Source: Prinia subflava (taxonomy: Eukaryota; Chordata; Aves; Passeriformes; Cisticolidae). Taken from it: a stretch of DNA of 64,000 bases. A program made the position numbers and the translations under genes. The stretch's first letter is position 1, and each line of letters starts with the position of its first letter. Of this stretch, positions 49,601 through 62,640 are shown one piece after another. The DNA lies in NCBI RefSeq assembly GCF_021018805.1, contig NC_086283.1, forward strand, positions 60,785,803 through 60,849,802, in the 5' to 3' direction. The notes beneath the pieces were generated by a model, which saw only the letters and a program-made list of their open reading frames with translations, was not told the origin of the DNA and searched no databases.

Positions 49601-52181
49601 AAAGGGTTTGGCAAAATTTCTTGACTGATATAAAGACAGAATTTCTAGTATAATCTTGTGTTTTCTTGCATATGGATTCTGATTTTCATTTACACTGACA
49701 TAACACTTTTTTATTTGGACATCCGACACTTCTTCATAAGCATCAACAGATCTTATTTATAACTTTCATGCTATTTGTTTTTTAAAATAGACTCTGGTCT
49801 GACCTGCTTTTTAGGATTACTAAGTTGTAATAGGTCCAACAAAGAGTATGATAACAACACAGAAACACTGTGAGGTGAATATAGGGGTTCTGATGTTAAT
49901 GTAGGCCTGTGTGGAAAGCTGAAAGGATACCCCAAACAAATTACATTTCTAAGTTCACTTTGGCACATTAGAGATTTGTAATCCTCTTGCATTCCTTCAA
50001 ACTCTACCTGAGCTGTTTTTTATAGTTAAAAAAAACCCAACAAACCAACAAAAAACCCAAAAAGTTAAAAAAAGAGACGTGAATCACTTGAAAATTAGTC
50101 TGGATTCAAGTCAGTACAATAAGAACTGATCTCTCCAAGTATTAATAAACTATTTTCAAAGAAATCAATGGAAGTGAAGAACCTACATACCATTAAGGTG
50201 CTGGGTGTTAGATTTTGCCTTGCAGTGTCTTGAGGTGTTTGTACAGGAGTGGAACATTAGAGAAATAGGCTGGCATACTGATTTTCATGCAACATGAACA
50301 ACAGTGAAAGAAATATTTATTATTGAACATCAATTTACAGGCCTCTGAAGTCAAGAATTGGAAACCAACAGCAAAACTATGTATCTAAAATACAAAACAC
50401 ATTCAGCTGAAGGCAAAGGGCATGAGGAATGTCAATGACAGTTGAAATTTCAAACAAGTAAATAAATAAATAAAAATTCCACAACATTTGTGGATTCCTT
50501 CTTTTCTCTCTCATTTTGGATCCAGGCTATATAACACAGTGCTTGTTATAGTTAAATGAATATTATTGTTTTATTTATTTTATTTTATTATTATTTTATA
50601 TATATATATATGTATATGTAAAATACATATATAGAAATCATTGTTGTTCTATCTCTCAGGCTTATTTGCATAATTTTGTCTGCAGGCAGAATGTGTGGCA
50701 GTCACAGGAGGCAGCTGAAAGGCAGCTGGGTTTAATGTCCAGCCTGAACACACATTTGTTTGGTCTAGCTGAGGATGGCAAAGTGTCCTCCCCTGTGATG
50801 CTGGTGGGTATGAGCTGAGAGCACCCAACAGCACACCAGGGAGCCAGAGCTGAGGAATGGAACTGGGACAGCTGTTAACACCCCTCTCTCCTGTTCTAGC
50901 AGCAGGATAAGAGCCTTGAAATAGGAATTTTTTTTTTTACATCCCCTCAACAGCTCCTCTCCATTCCCAAAGTGGGCTCCAGAGGTACTTTTTACCAGAA
51001 GATTAAAGTGACCCCAGCAGTGGGGCTACTGGATGAAAAGCTGCCTATAACAGTGCTCCAGCCTGGAAAGATCCAACAAAAGCCCTCTAGTGCTCTTGGG
51101 TGTTTACTTGGCAGGAAGCAGTGGAGGATGTTAAGCAATCACCACTGTGCATATATGCATTATAAATGCAGAGTATTCAGAGCACTGCCTGTGATGCCAG
51201 ATGTTCACAGCTCTTCTCTTTACTTTTCAGTAAGGGTTTTCCATGCTGTACAACTGTTTATGGGCTTTGCTCCCTTGGTGTTTGGGGGTTCCTGCTGTGC
51301 CTAAATTCTGCCAAGGCATCATGACACAAGTTCCTTGATGCCAGCAAATACCTTCCCAGTGCTTACAATACGAGAAGTTAATTTAAAAAAAAGTGAATTA
51401 ACACTTTCTAAATCCAAAAGTCTTTTGATCACTGAAGAATCTGAGATCCTGTGGAATTAGAAAGACTTATTTACCAAAGTAAAGATGCAGAAAATTGGTG
51501 TCACTAACTGTAAGTGACAAGAATGGGGAGCTTGGAGCTTAACTCACCTCAGTCTTTCCCTTCCTGTGTTCTGCTCTGCGTAGAGCAGTGTGGATGCTGA
51601 TTTGGCACAATTTCTGTGCTCACTAGGTACGGATGGGGGCAGCCTTCCACGCATCACATTGACTCTGCGGGTCATGCACTTCTTTCTTCTCTTCAGAGAC
51701 TGAGAAATCCTTAAAGGGGGGTGGGCAGGGAAGGTTGAAGTTCTTTCTGTAGCAAAGGCACAACAGAAAACAAGCAGCTTCACTACTGTGTTTTGCTGAC
51801 TGTCAGATCTGTGTCAGCTTCAAAAGCAGCTTCTGCTGGAAGGGACTATTCAGCTGGTGGGAAAGACACTGCGAGGGTGTAGGTGTGAGTGATTTGTGCT
51901 AAATTTATATATAACCCTTTAGCTTAACAAACTTTTTAGTGCAAATTAAGCCTGTGATTTTTTTTTTTTTTTTTTGTGTGTGTGACAGGATGTGACAGCC
52001 ATTCTCACTTCATGTGGGGGCAAGCATCACGGGAAGGTAAAGACATCCAGTCATTAAACTACTGAAGCAACAATTTCGTTTTCAAGGGTACCATCGCCTG
52101 TTTTGTGAAAGCCAAGCTGTTCTTGCAAAGTTTCTGTGCTGTTATTTATTTACACACAGACACACAGAGACACACACACAA
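46635..52181. other. unassigned AT-rich unique DNA
   Basis: No gene or transposon was recognised. Simple-sequence patches include AAAT repeats near 50458-50473, TATA-type dinucleotides near 50599-50635, poly-T near 51959-51975 and short CA repeats just before the LTR at 52182. Confidence 0.5.
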
Positions 52182-52348
52182 TGTTATGGGTTAACACAGT
52201 GTCATTTTTAGAAGAAGAATATGGACTATTGCCCTGCCAGGACTTTGGATGTCTTTAGAAAAGACAAGGACCTATCATGGGCCAGTTCTTGACTACTGGC
52301 ATGTAGTTTGACCACTGAGAAAACCGAATGCAACTTTTGGTAATACCC

Positions 52349-52356
52349 ATATAAAA
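52349..52356 (+). promoter_or_regulatory. TATA box of the LTR
   Basis: ATATAAAA sits about 30 bases upstream of the start of the CpG-rich segment, the spacing expected for a retroviral promoter. Activity is not shown by sequence alone. Confidence 0.55.
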
Positions 52357-52429
52357 CTGAGGCTCTTTTCTCCCGGTGAGCCACCAGGGAACACCGTGGG
52401 CAGCCGCGGGGCCGGGTTAGGCCCGCTCC

Positions 52430-52610
52430 GCCTTGGCCCAGCCGGGTCTCCGGGAGCCGCTGCCGCGGGGAGCGGCCCGGCCTGGCCGGCTGAGCTCGTC
52501 TTCTCTCCCGGCTCAGCCCCTCTTCTCCCCGGCTCCTGTGGGGAGCGGCCCGGGCGGCTGAGCCCCTTTTCTCCCCGGCTGCCGGCGGGGGAGACAGGAG
52601 GCTCTGGCTC
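52430..52610. repeat. CpG-rich internal repeats within the LTR
   Basis: The block GGGGAGCGGCCCGG occurs near 52468 and, as GGGGAGCGGCCCGGGCGG, near 52540. CTTCTCTCCCGGCT, CTTCTCCCCGGCT and TTTTCTCCCCGGCT follow in series. These are imperfect direct repeats spaced by tens of bases. Open frames of up to 178 codons over this block are GC-driven artefacts. Confidence 0.75.
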
Positions 52611-53734
52611 GGCAGGGCTGGCCCGTGCTGGAGGCCGTGGCAGAGAGGGCCAGGGTATGGGCCCGGGAGCAGCCGGCAGCCAGGAAAAGGAGCTTGCATG
52701 CTCTGATGGCAGCCCCGAGCTGGGCTGTCTTGGATCAGATCGAGGGGTGGAAAAGAAGGCATCCACCAGCCTCCTCTAGAAGCATCGCTTTGAGGTCTTT
52801 GCAGCTGCAGCCAGGTGAGATCCCATGAGCACCGCAGGCCTGGGCGAGCTTTAACTCTTTCCTGCCAGCAAATGGAACTCGCGAAGCACTGCCCCTTCCC
52901 AGAACGAGAACAGACAAAGTGATTGAACTAGAAAAATAGACACAGCATGAAACTGAAGTCAGTGAAGAGTGAGTGAAAAGACTGTTGGGAACAAAGGAAA
53001 AGGAGTGGCCTAATTTGGCTGGATGCTCTAGTAAACTATGGATAATAGACTATTTTTCTTGTAACATATGAATGCTGTTGGGGGGAATGTAAAGCTCTAG
53101 TTATAAGTGATATGAAGCTCTTTGTGCCTAAGGAAAAGGGGATTTTTGGGTTTTGAGATGAAGATGATTTTGGAAATAGAAGAGAATCTTTGTTTTATAC
53201 TAGAAGAGGCATCCCTAAACAGTACCCCCAATAAGCAGACATGGCCCATATGCAGTGTTGAGAAAGCTGCTATTGGGAAGGGCCTCACAAAGGCAGGTTT
53301 TCTGGGCAGCTGTGTTTGTGAGAGATGAGACCCACAAGACAACTTGGATGTCGTCAGTCGAGAAATTCCGTAGAAGTTTCTAAGAGAGACTCCTTTCCTA
53401 AAAGAACCCATGAAAGATTATTTTTGAATGGTGAAACTGACTGAAAATTACAAGTTTTGTCTCTTTGTTGTATGTGAGAAAGTAAACCATTAATTGGAGG
53501 GGAGGGGAGTGCTTTGAAAGCTTTCATTTAAATTTTTTTTCTCTCCCACTTTCTTTTAGTGTGTTAAAAAATCTACTTTTAAGTTGAGCCTGTTTTGTCT
53601 TGTCTCCTAATCTTATTTTCTCAAAAGGAAAATATTTAAGCCACTACACTAAATTTAACAAGCAAAGCTCGGCAAATGTGAAACCTCTACATAATTTGGT
53701 GTTTTCGCCCGGCTGCGAATTTAAAACCATTACA

Positions 53735-55394
53735 CATAAATAAAATCATAGTGTTACATATATTTCCTGATAGCTTTGACAATTCAGCCTGGGATATGAA
53801 TGTCAAGCCTGGTACAACATGGCTTGCAATATGTGTTATGTCTCCTCACAGGACACTGTACAGGGACATGTAGATTACACCTACAAGGCCAGAACAAAGC
53901 TAAGGTTAAGCTGCTGAACTTTATTTAACAATTTGCTAACTTTCACAAATTATGTTTACTCACTAATTCGACTATTTCATCGTATTATTATTTTAATTTT
54001 AAATGTTTTTGTAAATTACATAGATAATTTGTATGAGAATATTTTGTTATGTCTTTGTCTTGGATATTTAAGAGCATAGAAAATCTGTTGTTAGTAAATA
54101 AATGCATGTCTGGGCAATTCAGAGCAGTTTTAGGTTGTCAGGTGTATAACTTAAATAAAATAAAAAAGCTTTTGATGTAATGCAGTCCCAGCTATGCACC
54201 ACAAAAACCAGAATTCAAATCAGCAGTGTGTATGAAGACTCTGGGGATCATTACCACTTTTACCCCTGTAAGGCAGGATTAACTCTGTTTCAGCCAATCA
54301 AATCTCAACAAGATAAAACGGCTGTGTTGGGCTGGTAACTTCTGCATAGGCAAAAAACTGAGCTCAGCTCGCTATGACTACTACCTGGTGTCAGCTCTGA
54401 GTTCTCATTTTGATAAAAGCAAGAACGAATATTTGTCGTGATCCATAAACAAATAATTTTATGGGGTGCGTATACAGGGATAAGAGAGATGTAATGGCAG
54501 CTATATATAGGTCTTGTGCAATACTGCTGTTCCTGGTCAGGACTGGTATTTGTTTATAGCTGTGCCTGCAAGAGGTTTCAATCCTATTATCTACTATAAG
54601 GAATGAAGCAGATCCATTTACTCAGATTTGGGCCCAGAATTTTCCTCAGTGAAAAAGTATTAAAACTATGTCTAGTGTGTTGCTGTACCATCTTATCTCT
54701 AGCTTGCCACAGACATTAATGGCACAGGAAAGGAGGTGGCAGAGAAGCAGGCTCAGAGAAGCAGCTGGAACAATTAAACACACCCAGAAAAATGATCTGC
54801 TTTCCTACTTCCTTTCTTCTTCTACCCCTCTGTTCATCCCAGTTTGTTTTCTGCCTACAGTGAGTACTGTCAGCCAGAGAACTGCAGGAAAATCAGTAAC
54901 CACCTGGTTAAACTGTCTGAAACCAGTGTTTCTGAAGCAAGGTAAAGTTCTATCCCAGACAATGTCTGGAGGCATTAAATAGAGGGGAAATATAAGAATC
55001 ATATGCTTTCTTCTGCTTACAAGATTTAAAATAGCTCAAGATTCTAGCTTGCAGGAGCAGAAGTCAAAAAAGCCAGGCTTAGTGAAGAAAGCTTGTTATT
55101 TAGGGTAAAGGGATTTAGTCATAACATTACAGAGGTTGTGGTGGTTTTTCTCTCTGATCCCTTCATCTCTTACCAAAGGATGTTGTAATGAACTAGATTT
55201 TAGAAAGAGTTCCTGCAGAAATTCCAACAAAGAGAAATTGCCTTTCAAAGATGCAGTGTCCCAGTTTAGCAGAACAACAAACATATTTTCAGTATTGGGT
55301 GTTGTCTTGAACATTAATGTCAGATTTAGAGTTTAGTTTTGACGCTTCTGTTATTCAGCTTGATCCATAATGGATGGTCTGTAGCTGTGGGTTT
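53735..55394. other. unassigned AT-rich unique DNA
   Basis: No gene or transposon was recognised after the LTR. There are scattered open frames of about 60-100 codons with no recognisable protein. Confidence 0.5.
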
Positions 55395-55501
55395 GTTTTT
55401 TTTCTTTTTTTTTTTTTTGGCTGGATTTTTGTCTTTCTTTTCTTTCTTTTCTTTCTTTTCTTTCTTTTCTTTCTTTTCTTTCTTTTCTTTCTTTTCTTTC
55501 T
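55395..55501. repeat. poly-T followed by a pure CTTTCTTTT repeat
   Basis: A T run leads into about seven and a half copies of the 9-base unit CTTTCTTTT (55433-55500) with no interruption: the C residues alternate exactly 4 and 5 bases apart. Purity suggests recent expansion and probable length variation. The 94- and 98-codon frames over it encode lysine/arginine or phenylalanine/serine runs and are not genes. Confidence 0.97.
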
Positions 55502-57714
55502 CCTTTTTGTTTTTAAATAAATTATCAGTCTTGTCAGAAGTTCTTTCATCTGGGATATTTTTAGTATGTTCTTCAGATAGGAATGCTCTTTGTCAACAGC
55601 AAACCCCCGGGTCCTTTCTGACCCTAGGCGTCTGAGCAAAAGAATCCAATTTCATCTCCAGGGCAGGTTGAGGCTGATGACCCTGCTGCAGTCAAGCAGT
55701 CCTAGACAAAACTAAATGGACTGCTGAATTGCCTTACCACATTCCTTTAATCTTCTAGGATATCCTCCACTCACAAGTTCATCCTCATTCCTGAAGGTGT
55801 ACATCTGGCACAAGTGTGTCAAGGATTGGTGTCTCACTTAGGGTCACTCTCTTCACACTCCCAAGAAGAGGTGCCGAAGGTCTTCCAAGTGTTGAGGCAA
55901 ACTTGCCAAACTGTGCGTCCTATGGGCTCAGCCCATCCTATCCCCCGTGGAGCCCTAATGGACCTAATGGATTTGAAGTGCTTTTAGAGGATTTTTAACC
56001 GTGAAGTAGAGAATCTGGGATTTTGTACTGGCTGGCTGAGTTTTCTTTCAGGGATCAGGTGGTATGCAGGACTGGATCCACATTCCAAGGATAAAGGCTT
56101 GTTGGTACACTTGTTGCAGGGGTCAGGACTCCCTTTTGGTATGGAGAAGGGTAGCCAGCTCTGATGTCTGGCAGCCAGATATCAAGTTGAGAGAAACTAC
56201 TGATTGCCAAATAAAACTATTTATTTTGACAGAGAGCCCATGAACACTGAGAGACAATTAATTACATCCCCTTTTATCTATTCTGAGATTCTCTCATTGC
56301 TCCTAGAGGTCTTGAAGATACTTAGTTTATGGACAGCAAAGGCTGTAGCTGTCAACACCTGGTCAAACACTTAATAATTGAAAACAAGGTAAAATTCATT
56401 CATACACAACCTTCTGGAATAAGGAAATTAGCACAGGCTACTCTTTAACTAATTGTAATTTTCACTGATGTTTGGAAGCAGAATGAAGTAGTCACATTTT
56501 TTTCCAGTATAATTGCATCTCATTCATGACTGTTTTATAGTTTATACAAAAAATAGTTAAAAAACCCTCTTGAAATTGATGCTTCAATTAAAAAAGAAAA
56601 ACACCAAGTAAACAACAAAACCCAAGAAATTAGGAAAAGCCACAAATCTGCAATTCAAATACCTCAGCATGCCAGAAAGTGTGATCAGCTGCATACAAGG
56701 GTTGCATCTGCTCTGCTTCATTGCCACAGACAGCAAGCTGCCCACAGAGACCACACATCCTCCCACTGCTTCTCCTGTTCAAGTTGCTGAAATGCTGCCC
56801 AAAACCAACGCTACAAAATTTGACTGAAGCACTTTTTCAGTGTGGTCCCATTACTCACTTCAAAAAGGACATTTGTTGCCACCTGGTGTCATAGCAGGAC
56901 ATCAGCAGGAGTATATTTGGCTGTTTTATTAGTTTGCTGACTGGACAGAGCATTCCCAAGACAGCTGACAACACCATTATCACAGACCTCTGTTGCAGTT
57001 TTGATCCCTCTCATCCCTGTGATGGATGCAGATTAAAAAAGGAGTTAAAGAATTCCTGCCTGGCCAGGAAAACCACTCTTGTTTATAGGAGATTTGTTTT
57101 TACTGGACCTGAAAAATCTGTTACTTCTCTCTTTTAAGTAACCCTTCTGCAGAGATGCTATTTTAATAAAGCTCTGCAAAATGGCTACAGCTAGAGGGAA
57201 AAGTATGTATGTAAAGGTGGTTTCAAAGGGATATGCTTTTATTATGAGCCTTCCCTGCTCTCCCTCTGATTTAATTTTCTTTTGTGCTCTGGATTGCTCT
57301 TGGTTTATTTCTAAATTTATTGTCTTCCCCTCCTCCTCAGTAGAAAATAGAAGTAATGCAGCATCCAGTTTGTTTTGAAACCTATTGTTTCAAGTGAAAA
57401 TTGAATAAAAATATTCTGGTATTTTATACTGGATCCTATTGAAGGAAGGTGAATGCACATGGGATGAGACTCTTCCAATGTGAAGCAATATCACACAGAC
57501 CAAGAGGTTCATTCTCCTATCTGCCTTTTTAACAGTCTGTCAGTGCTGATGGTTGTGTGTCTTTCAAGGGAGGTCATGCTGTGCACCCATGAGTTAGAAG
57601 ATGAGTGACTGTGAGAGACATCTTACTTGGCAGGGAGTGAGCCATTGTTGGACTCCTGGAAACTAAGGATTTGGGGTTTTAATGCATAGCAATACATATG
57701 AGTTCAGATGGAGG
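55502..57714. other. unassigned unique DNA
   Basis: No gene or known repeat was recognised. The patch at about 55590-56000 is somewhat GC-richer with short open frames that I cannot name. Confidence 0.5.
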
Positions 57715-58040
57715 ATTTTGGGTGTTGTCTTTTTCCTTCTTCTTCACTTTCTTCTTCCTCCTTCTTCTTGGGTTTGGGTGATCTTTTCTGGTTGGTTAGT
57801 GAAAGCCCGCATTGCGGACATTGAGTGATCTTTAATTGGGTTATAAATAAAAATAACTTAGGTGTCAAGTTTTAATTGGTTTTGCTTATGGTTTAAAAGT
57901 CCTTGAAACAAGTTAGAAGTGGCTATTTTTCTTGCCTTATTAGACAGGGCTCACACTGCATGAGACTGTAACAGATAAGAAATAATAAACATTCCAAGAC
58001 TGAACTCGACATCTGTGTTTCCCATGTATCTTTATCATGA
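57715..58040 (+). mobile_element. endogenous retrovirus LTR fragment, 3' half, plus strand
   Basis: The order of a CTTCTTCTTCACTTTCTTC pyrimidine stretch, GGGTTTGGGTGATCTTTTC, TTGCGGACATTGAGTGATC, TAATTGGGTTATAAATAA, then an AATAAA signal at 57984-57989 and GACTGAACTCGACATCTG matches an LTR I remember from songbird endogenous retroviruses of the class II type. The AATAAA followed by a CTCGAC word marks the R-U5 end. The true left and right boundaries were not found, and no internal genes follow. Family assignment is from memory. Confidence 0.6.
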
Positions 58041-61000
58041 CCTTGGACCCGAAAAGAGACAAGAACTCCAACAGGCCGTGAACCTGATATGTATTTGGTC
58101 CTCATTTGCTGAGGCAGGAGAGACTGGAGAATCTTGGGTTCCTATGACCTCACGATTTAATGTGTTGGCTCACTGGGTCTGGCTTGCTGACTTTTCCGTG
58201 TAACAGCTGTGTGAGAGCCAGCCTTGCTGAAGCAGCCACGGTGATAGCAGAGGAAGAAATAGCAATGAAGTGGTCTTTCAAGGAGTCTTCCTCTGAAGTG
58301 CTCTTCTAAGGAGTCTGTGACACCTCACAGGGTCCTGCTGCTGCTCTTTGTTGAATATGGAGAGCCTGAAGTAATAGTGGATGTGGCAACATTTAGCATC
58401 CCTGATGGAGTTACTTGTCTTCTGCCACTCTGAAAAGATCACCTCTGGCTCCATGGTGGCCCCTCTCTTAGTTCAGCTGCAATCCATGATGCTGGGATCA
58501 ATCTCTCCTTTGGCCAGAAATCTGTCATCATCAGGAAGCATGTCAGCAGCCTTTATTCAGTGGTGGAGAGTGCTGGGAGGGATTAGCTGCAGGGAAACTC
58601 TGTGTTTTGCTGAGCATTTTGAGCTTCCCATCCAGGAGAAATCAAAATGACAGCTTTTGCTCTACCCACGTGGAAGGCTCTTAGCCATTTTTGTGCTGCC
58701 TACAGAAAGAAAGAGGCTGTAAAAAGAGCCAAAAAATCTGGTCTGGCTCTCCTGCTACTCTCCCCTTCTCCCTTAAGGGAAAGAGGGTTTCACAGACATT
58801 AGGAAAAAAACCAAACCACCAAATTTTCTCCTAAATTTGATAGAAATGGGAATAACAACATTTCTGTTTGTGAAATGATTTCCATACTTACCTGCTGTCT
58901 GCAGTGCATGTGCTGCACCTCCTGGTCTGCTCATTTCAAGGAGCTCCCAGGACAGCCTGAGGGGCAGGCAGTGGCCAGAGGGGAGCAAATTTACCTCCTA
59001 TACATTTTAAGAAGCTTAGTGAGCTGGTCATTGCAGCCTGTCAATGGATTTCAGAGGCCTGATGTGCCATGACAAACATACACTTAGGCTATGAAATGTG
59101 GAATTGATATATCAAGTTCATTTGCATCTTCATCAAACTCCTGTTTTAATCCAATCACATTCTGGATTTTTGTGCATACTTCACTCAAAAAATTTGACTC
59201 TTCATTGAAAATAAAAATCTAGACCAGAGACAATGCACTGCCTTGTCTGAATCTGTAATTAAAATTGCTGTTAAGGCGTGGAAACATACAGATTCTTCTG
59301 GACAAACCATGTCTGCTCTGTGTTTATCCTATCAAGACCCAGCTATGTCTTAAAAAACAGTGGTTGTCTTCTCATCCTGTGGGAATACAAGAAAGACTGG
59401 CAACAATAAGGCAAGTGTCTTATATATATTATATCTCCAGGGAGCTGCAAAGCATTTAGAAATTGAGTTTGCTTTCTGACCAGCTAACATGAAACATTTC
59501 AGAGCACTAGTACAAGGCAGAACTTTGCAATACAAGGTGTTGAGGCCAAACACTTAATGAGCATGCATCCAGCTGCCTAGAAGTGGGATTGAGATAAGCA
59601 TTCCCCACGATGCTTCCCACAAGCTGCAAAAGTTCAGGAAGGGTTAGGCTTAACTGCTGAGATTTAAATGGCTTCTTTCTTTTCATAAACATGAGAATTA
59701 GCAACTGCAGTGTTTATACAGGATTTTAGTAGGTGAAAAATAACTGGTTCTATTTGTGAAGCAAAATACCATGAACTGGAAGAGCAGTGACAGGAAAACC
59801 AAGAAGAAGCCACACATACGCCTTTCTGATTGTGATCATCCAGCCATTGAAATGTAACTGGACAAACCATACACAATTCACATTTTTCTGTTCCATCTAG
59901 GAATATCAGCCCATACACAGACACAGTAGCTGGGAAACACCTCAGGACACACCACAGTGGCATCCTAGCAGATCTATGCAGTACAAGGCCTAGGTAGAAA
60001 AGACACCAGTGGATGCCATGTTGAAGAAGCCTAAAGATGAGAATAGGCATAAAGACAGGGCCTTGAAATACAAATCAGAAGTCTAATGGTGAAACTGAGG
60101 AAGAGGTGAGTTTTGGAGCTGCTATGAGAGAAAAAATATCCTATGTGCACAGGGGAGGTCTGTGGATCAGTGTTGAATGACATGGGAATAATTAATTTAT
60201 TTTTTAGCCCAGATAAATAGCGCCCTTGTTTGCTTCCACTTACTGGCTTCCCTGTCTATAAGTCGGCACCAGAACTCATTGCCTCACAACACTCTCAAAC
60301 GTAATTTTCTTGTGATAGCAGAGATTTGTTTGTTTCCATTTACTTGTGAATGTGAGAGTAATCTGTAGAGAATTAACTTGAACAAGTGATGTAAAAAAAG
60401 CTGAAATTTTTGTCCATCTGTAGTTAACGTCATTCAGTGGATTCTCCAGGATATCCCAGAAGCTGCCACAGCTACTAAGGTGTTGGTCAAAATGCAGAGC
60501 TTGGCTAGGTGTACAGAACCATCATCCTTAGATCAAGGACTACAGGGACATGTATTTTAGTTGTGATCATCTTGTTCACCAAGAAGTAACTATTTATACG
60601 TTTTTGCAGGATAAACAAAGCAAGCTGCTCTGTTGCCTGTGCCTTCACACCTATCCTTAGAGTATTGCAGCAAAAAAAAAAAAGCAATTATTTGTTTCAA
60701 ATGGTGAAGAAATTCAGAAAAAGACCTTATTCCAATGTCCAACACAATATTTGTAATATTTGTCCAACAAAAACAGTAAAGTAGGTCTAGACTTTCATTA
60801 CATTTTATGGCTTTCAAAATATTCATGGCAAAACACACTGAGCAGACACATGAACATACACCTCCTTTCTCTTATTTGCCTTCTGTTCACAAACACATAA
60901 TTGCCATTGTCTCATTCTCCTCTCAGCTCAATCATCTTATTTTCATAATGCGTGTTTATGCTTTTAAATAAAACCCACTTTTCCTGAGCATACACCCTTC

Positions 61001-62394
61001 CTCCTTTCCTAAGCATCTTTCCATGACTTCCTCTCAGATAATTAACAGGTTTTCTCTAGGTTTTCACCACCTTTTGCATAGGAAGGTCTCCCTGTCTCAG
61101 AGCTTTTTTTTTTTCCAGCAAAAAAGATCCAAATCCTTTGCAGGACTTCAAGTCTCTGTGGCCTTCCTGGAAAGGCCAGGGAGGTGTCCCTATTAGCTAC
61201 TGGGGGGGGACCTGAAGGCAGTTGCAGCTTTGGTTTACACAGCTATATCTACAGGGGATCTGCATCCATGGATTTTTTACCCTGTACCTTCACACCTTTG
61301 TCTTTTTGGCTGCTTTTCCACAAGCCTGGGGTGTTATGAGGACTCTACTATATGCTCAGCATTATTCTTGTGCTAAGCCCATAAAGATGTTTCACTGCGA
61401 TGAGAAGAGAATAGCATGGGCATGAGCTACTCCTGTAGCAGGGACTCAGTGCCAATTTGAAGATAATTATCTACATACAAATGCATACCAACAAATTTCT
61501 GAAGCATTTTGTAAAATTTTCTGGTAGAAGCCCCACTTCTCAGTATTACCTCAATGCATTTCAGGCAGTGTAATCAATTTCCTGCACTTATTGCCTGTAA
61601 GTTCAGGATGCTTTCTTCTCATTATTTTGCATTTACAACTGCTATTCGCCATACAATTCATTCAGGCTGTTCTCTGCTTCCTTTAGAAATCAGCTCTATG
61701 GTCTTATTTATTTATTTATTTTGGTGAATACACAGTGAGGATCAGCACTCTCCTGCCTAACTGCCTGAGAATGTAGACATTTTCTTTAGCTATGAACACA
61801 TTGTCTCAAAAATATACATAGACCTAACTGAATTATATTTCCCTTAGGCTATTCATAAAATGCAAAACTAATATTAATCCTCCTTCTCTCTCTTCACCCA
61901 TCTCCACAGTCTCATCAAACAATTTTGTTGTAACACGGAGTTTGTATTCTCTCAACAAGATACATGTTATGTTCTAATGGCCTGGGAGTCATTAAGGCTT
62001 CTTGCAAAATGCAAAAATGTGAAGCCCTCCTTCTAATGTTTTTTAATTATCTCATGTGTCATCTGAACTTGCCCAGCACTTAGCTCTATCAAAGCTCCAA
62101 ACCCAGATTAACCTGGCTGATCCTGCACCCCCTCACAATCTAGTCATGGGGTGATTGACTTTGTATGTTAATTAGTTTGCTGTTATTGACAACTGACAGC
62201 AATGTGCTGACAGGAATATACTAGATGGCTAATATTTATTCATGTAAGAGGGGAAAGAAAATAACTTAATCCCCAGACTTTGTCTGGCATCCCTGTTATC
62301 TCACAGTTTCTTATGTTTCTTTATAAAAATATAAAGAAATTAACCTTTAAAAAAAGAATAGTTTTGTATCTAAATCTTTAAACTTCACATTCTT
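58041..62394. other. unassigned unique DNA with no supported gene
   Basis: No gene or transposon was recognised. The first part may still belong to the LTR just upstream. The stretch at about 61930-62240 has the texture of conserved noncoding DNA, with a GTTAATTAGT homeodomain-like word near 62168. A 10-base hairpin, TTTCTTTATA with TATAAAGAAA, lies at 62316-62339. Confidence 0.5.
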
Positions 62395-62640
62395 TCTTTT
62401 CTTTTTTTTTTTTTTTAAATTTAAAAGGCTCTTTTTGTAGTAAAACCAGTAAAAATAATATGAAGAGGTAATAATATTCCGAAGAGTCATATTTTGGTGT
62501 TTTATGTTTTGTTTTGCATTTTTTGTTTGTTTGTTTGTTTGTTTTTAAAATTTTTATTTTTGGTTTGGTTGGTTTTGTTTTGTTTCAGATTTTATTTTGG
62601 TTTGGGGATTTTTGTTTGGTTTTGCTTTTGTTTTTGTTTA
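62395..62640. repeat. T- and G/T-rich low-complexity tract
   Basis: Poly-T near 62400, tandem GTTT units (62523-62542), then degenerate TTTTGGTTTGG and GTTTTGTTTT words. It is simple sequence with no coding content. Confidence 0.92.

Larger units (their letters stand above)
52182..53734 (+). mobile_element. solo LTR of an endogenous retrovirus, 1553 bases
   Basis: The left end TGTTATGGGTTAA and the right end TTAAAACCATTACA form imperfect inverted termini with the TG...CA ends of retroviral LTRs. The five bases outside are CACAA on the left and CATAA on the right, four of five alike, consistent with a decayed target-site duplication. A TATA box lies at about 52350, and a GC- and CpG-rich leader with internal repeats (about 52380-52700) follows. 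The rest is AT-rich. No gag, pol or env is seen on either side, so it is a solo LTR. It resembles an LTR I remember from songbird genomes, but the family name needs a repeat-library search. Confidence 0.8.

Noticed and set aside
52141..52181. CA-rich stretch as part of the LTR
   Set aside because: It lies outside the TG start at 52182 and is ordinary dinucleotide-like sequence. It only supplies the left copy of the possible flanking duplication.
52226..52762. 178-codon minus-strand open frame, the longest in the window, with overlapping frames of 157 and 127 codons
   Set aside because: It lies in the GC- and CpG-rich leader of an LTR, where stop codons are rare by composition. Several frames on both strands are open at once, and the peptides are proline/arginine/glycine-rich without a domain.
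55339..55639. 98- and 94-codon frames rich in Phe/Ser or Lys/Arg
   Set aside because: They are translations of the poly-T and CTTTCTTTT repeat.
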